Below are positions 4,670 to 6,079 of a DNA stretch of 6,079 nucleotides, in pieces. Source of the stretch: Acidobacteriaceae bacterium (GTDB lineage: Bacteria; Acidobacteriota; Terriglobia; Terriglobales; Acidobacteriaceae); contig JAICMT010000105.1 of assembly GCA_025929125.1 (NCBI GenBank), forward strand, positions 1 through 6,079. Direction: 5' to 3'. Within the stretch, counting starts at the first letter, position 1. Every line of letters starts with the position of its first letter. The notes under the pieces were generated by a model. That model saw nothing but the letters and a program-made list of their open reading frames with translations, was not told where the DNA came from and did no database searches. The position numbers and the translations under genes were made by a program.

Positions 4670-5941
4670 CTATTCAAGCACGCTCATCCGGGCGCTCTCC
4701 ATGATGTTCAACCGTTGAAGAATCTTGCGTGCAAGCCCGGTAATTGGAATGCCTCCGAGGCGAGACGCCGGAACCCAGAGCAGGTCGCGAGCGGACTGAG
4801 GAATTGCACGGCGAAGTGTATTCGCCTCTTTTGTTCTTTGCGGTCCGCGCTCCGAGGCGGTATAGACCTGTACATAGTAGTTCGTGTTGGTAATGGAGTG
4901 CCGCACCCGCAACACGGGCTCTTGGCCTTCCACCGCATCGACAGGAAGAGTCGGCAGTTCATACATCCCAGGCATGAGCGAAGAATCGGCAGGCCGATGC
5001 GCCAGCAGTACCTCGGTCTGGAGTCCTTTCTTTCTCACGTCCAAAAGATAAGCGGCCGGGATGCTGCGTTGAGGCGCTCGTTGTGGCGTTGAGTGCTCTC
5101 CGCGGGTTCTGCAGAATTCATGGACCGGACATTGAAGGCACAAAGGAGATTTCGGAACACAAATGGTGGCGCCGAGCTCCATCATGGCCTGATTATGATC
5201 ACCCGCCGCTCTGGAAGTTCCAACGCCCCACGAGTCGTTTCCCCCGGCACGTTCCCGCGGACGAACGGCCGCCGCCAACGCAATCCGCTCGTCGGCATCC
5301 CAGCCCCTGGGGCGTTTCCTGGAAGCATCGGAAGGCGCGGGAGCAGAAGCGTCGGTTGGCATCAGCTGCTGCGCCTGCTCGCGAACGAAGGCTCGGGTCG
5401 CGGCAGTACCGTCATTGGGCTGACCTGTCAGCCGCAGGATCACACGCTCGACATTGCCATCGACGACGGCGACCGCTTCGCCGAACGCGATGCTGGCAAT
5501 CGCAGCTGCGGTGTAGTCGCCAATGCCGGGCAACGTTCTCAGGTCGGCTGCTGTGGCGGGAAAGCGTCCTTCACGCTCAAGGACGATGAACTGAGCTGTT
5601 TTGTGCAGCATCCTCGCGCGACGGTAGTAGCCGAGGCCGGACCAGGCGGCTAACACTTCCTGCTCAGGAGCCAGCGAGAGCGACATCAGAGTCGGAAAGC
5701 GCCGAAGAAATTCAGTGTAATGCTCAATGACTGCGGCAACCCGCGTCTGTTGCAGCATGATCTCGGAGACCCATATCTCATAGGGATCGTGGGTTCCGCG
5801 CCAGGGCAGCTCGCGCGCGTGGGATGCGTACCACTCCATCAGCTTCGCGCGAAAGGGTTCCGAAGCAAGCTTCGCCGGTTCCGTGCGCGACACAGGTCGC
5901 ACCTGAACACCGGCTTGGCCGTCCCTAGACCTCGAAACCAT
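4670..5941 (-). CDS. mutY: A/G-specific adenine DNA glycosylase MutY
   Basis: MutY removes adenine mispaired with 8-oxoguanine in base excision repair. Numbered from ATG 5941 (423 residues), SEIMLQQT carries the catalytic Glu (E60, matching E. coli E37). LPGIGDYTAAAI (137-148) is the helix-hairpin-helix, and VVDGNVERV carries the catalytic Asp (D161, matching E. coli D138). C261-X6-C268-X2-C271-X5-C277 is the complete 4Fe-4S cluster ligand set. A C-terminal NUDIX-like 8-oxoG-recognition domain spans about 295-413. All catalytic and cluster residues are present, so the enzyme should be active. Residues 208-243 are an extra segment before AAGDHNQAMMELGA that normal MutY lacks (see the repeat entry). 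The frame stays open upstream to a TTG at 6046 and an ATG at 6016. ATG 5941 is preferred because it leaves the usual short N-terminus and avoids overlap with the divergent Tat gene. There is no clear Shine-Dalgarno. Confidence 0.95.
   Translation of the reverse strand: MVSRSRDGQAGVQVRPVSRTEPAKLASEPFRAKLMEWYASHARELPWRGTHDPYEIWVSEIMLQQTRVAAVIEHYTEFLRRFPTLMSLSLAPEQEVLAAWSGLGYYRRARMLHKTAQFIVLEREGRFPATAADLRTLPGIGDYTAAAIASIAFGEAVAVVDGNVERVILRLTGQPNDGTAATRAFVREQAQQLMPTDASAPAPSDASRKRPRGWDADERIALAAAVRPRERAGGNDSWGVGTSRAAGDHNQAMMELGATICVPKSPLCLQCPVHEFCRTRGEHSTPQRAPQRSIPAAYLLDVRKKGLQTEVLLAHRPADSSLMPGMYELPTLPVDAVEGQEPVLRVRHSITNTNYYVQVYTASERGPQRTKEANTLRRAIPQSARDLLWVPASRLGGIPITGLARKILQRLNIMESARMSVLE
5211..5325. 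mobile_element. Putative small palindromic element inserted in frame within mutY
   Basis: The 7-bp direct repeat CTGGAAG occurs at 5211-5217 and 5319-5325. The repeat unit plus the segment between is 108 bp, exactly 36 codons. Just inside, AACGCCCCA (5222-5230) and TGGGGCGTT (5308-5316) form a perfect 9-bp inverted repeat. Further in, GACGAACGG (5260-5268) and CCGCTCGTC (5285-5293) pair at 8 of 9 positions. CCCCTGGGG is a local dyad near the right end. The segment adds basic and Gly-rich residues (SRKRPRGWDADERIA to GGNDSWGVGTS) between QQLMP and the AAGDHNQAMMELGA helix. The pattern fits insertion with target-site duplication, like known protein-coding palindromic elements such as those in Rickettsia. 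It encodes no transposase and would be a passive element. Replication slippage is the main alternative. Confidence 0.5.
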
Positions 5942-6007
5942 GTGTGACAGTCTACCTTGCACCTTCGGGGTGGCCCATGCTGCTTTCGTAGCCTTACACT
6001 GCTGCGC
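5942..6007. promoter_or_regulatory. Divergent mutY / Tat-protein promoter region with two leaderless-type -10 boxes
   Basis: On the minus strand TAGACT (5954-5949) sits exactly 7 nt before the mutY ATG at 5941. On the plus strand TACACT (5995-6000) sits exactly 7 nt before ATG 6008. Neither ATG has a Shine-Dalgarno site. A TAnnnT box 7 nt before the start codon is the layout expected for leaderless mRNAs. The -35 positions of both would fall on the shared TGGCCCA at 5971-5977, which is a poor -35 match. Confidence 0.4.
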
Positions 6008-6079
6008 ATGGCCCATGCCCTGATGCGCCGCACGTTCTTGAAACAAGGCGCGCTTGCCGCGGGTGCAGCGTTATCTTCC
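6008..6079 (+). CDS. Tat-exported protein, N-terminal part only (runs off the right edge)
   Basis: From ATG 6008 the frame reads MAHALMRRTFLKQGALAAGA and four more residues before the window ends. RRTFLK matches the twin-arginine consensus (S/T-R-R-x-F-L-K) and is followed by an alanine-rich, moderately hydrophobic core, as in Tat signal peptides. The product is therefore probably a folded, often cofactor-containing, exported protein; the signal alone does not show which. ATG 6023 (MRRTFLK) is an alternative start closer to the twin arginines. The 6008 start is preferred because a TACACT box stands 7 nt upstream, suggesting a leaderless message. It is divergent from mutY and would overlap the longest possible mutY reading. 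Confidence 0.68.
   Translation, partial: MAHALMRRTFLKQGALAAGAALSS

Noticed and set aside
5083..5653. Two long plus-strand frames (168 and 186 residues) opposite mutY
   Set aside because: Arg-rich shadows of a gene with full catalytic and iron-sulfur motifs on the minus strand.
5942..6046. Longest mutY reading from TTG 6046, adding 35 residues
   Set aside because: TTG start without a ribosome site, overlap with the divergent Tat gene, and an extension absent from typical MutY. ATG 6016 has the same problems and is only slightly better.

Overview
The window looks like chromosomal DNA from an Acidobacteriota genome, probably Terriglobia. This is inferred from the GC-rich coding style and from a large exported protein whose architecture I associate with that group: HYDIN-like Ig repeats, then a C-terminal membrane hairpin placed inside an Ig-like sequence. 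The peptidase-regulatory-like exported domain and the short outer-membrane barrel fit the same group. No rRNA, tRNA, CRISPR array or complete insertion sequence was seen.

Layout, left to right. Positions 1-1061 hold a minus-strand gene group read right to left. It starts with a 59-codon gene for a secreted proline-rich micro-peptide, which has a GTG start and was found by eye. Next comes a 260-residue seven-helix membrane protein, then the first 17 codons of a small membrane protein that overlaps it by ATGA. Positions 1062-1603 hold no convincing protein gene. This stretch does contain a 29-bp near-perfect palindrome, three copies of a CTTGTTGCG-type motif, two further dyads, and a terminator-like hairpin facing the plus strand with no obvious gene to terminate. 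Positions 1604-3988 (minus) encode a 794-residue exported multidomain protein of unknown function. Divergent from it, 4076-4663 (plus) encodes a small outer-membrane beta-barrel. Its stop lies 6 nt from the stop of the convergent mutY (minus), the A/G-specific adenine DNA glycosylase. At the right edge a Tat-exported protein begins on the plus strand, divergent from mutY.

Functional links are weak. MutY is a housekeeping repair enzyme of the 8-oxoguanine pathway. The other products are envelope or secreted proteins, mostly of unknown function. The micro-peptide, seven-helix protein and small membrane protein plausibly form one transcription unit.

The strongest unusual signal is inside mutY. 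A 108-bp in-frame segment is bounded by a 7-bp direct repeat, carries nested inverted repeats, and on removal gives a normal MutY junction. It looks like a small palindromic element that inserted into a coding region and is tolerated as 36 extra residues. The second signal is the unlisted secreted micro-peptide gene beside the seven-helix membrane protein, with a large palindrome upstream.
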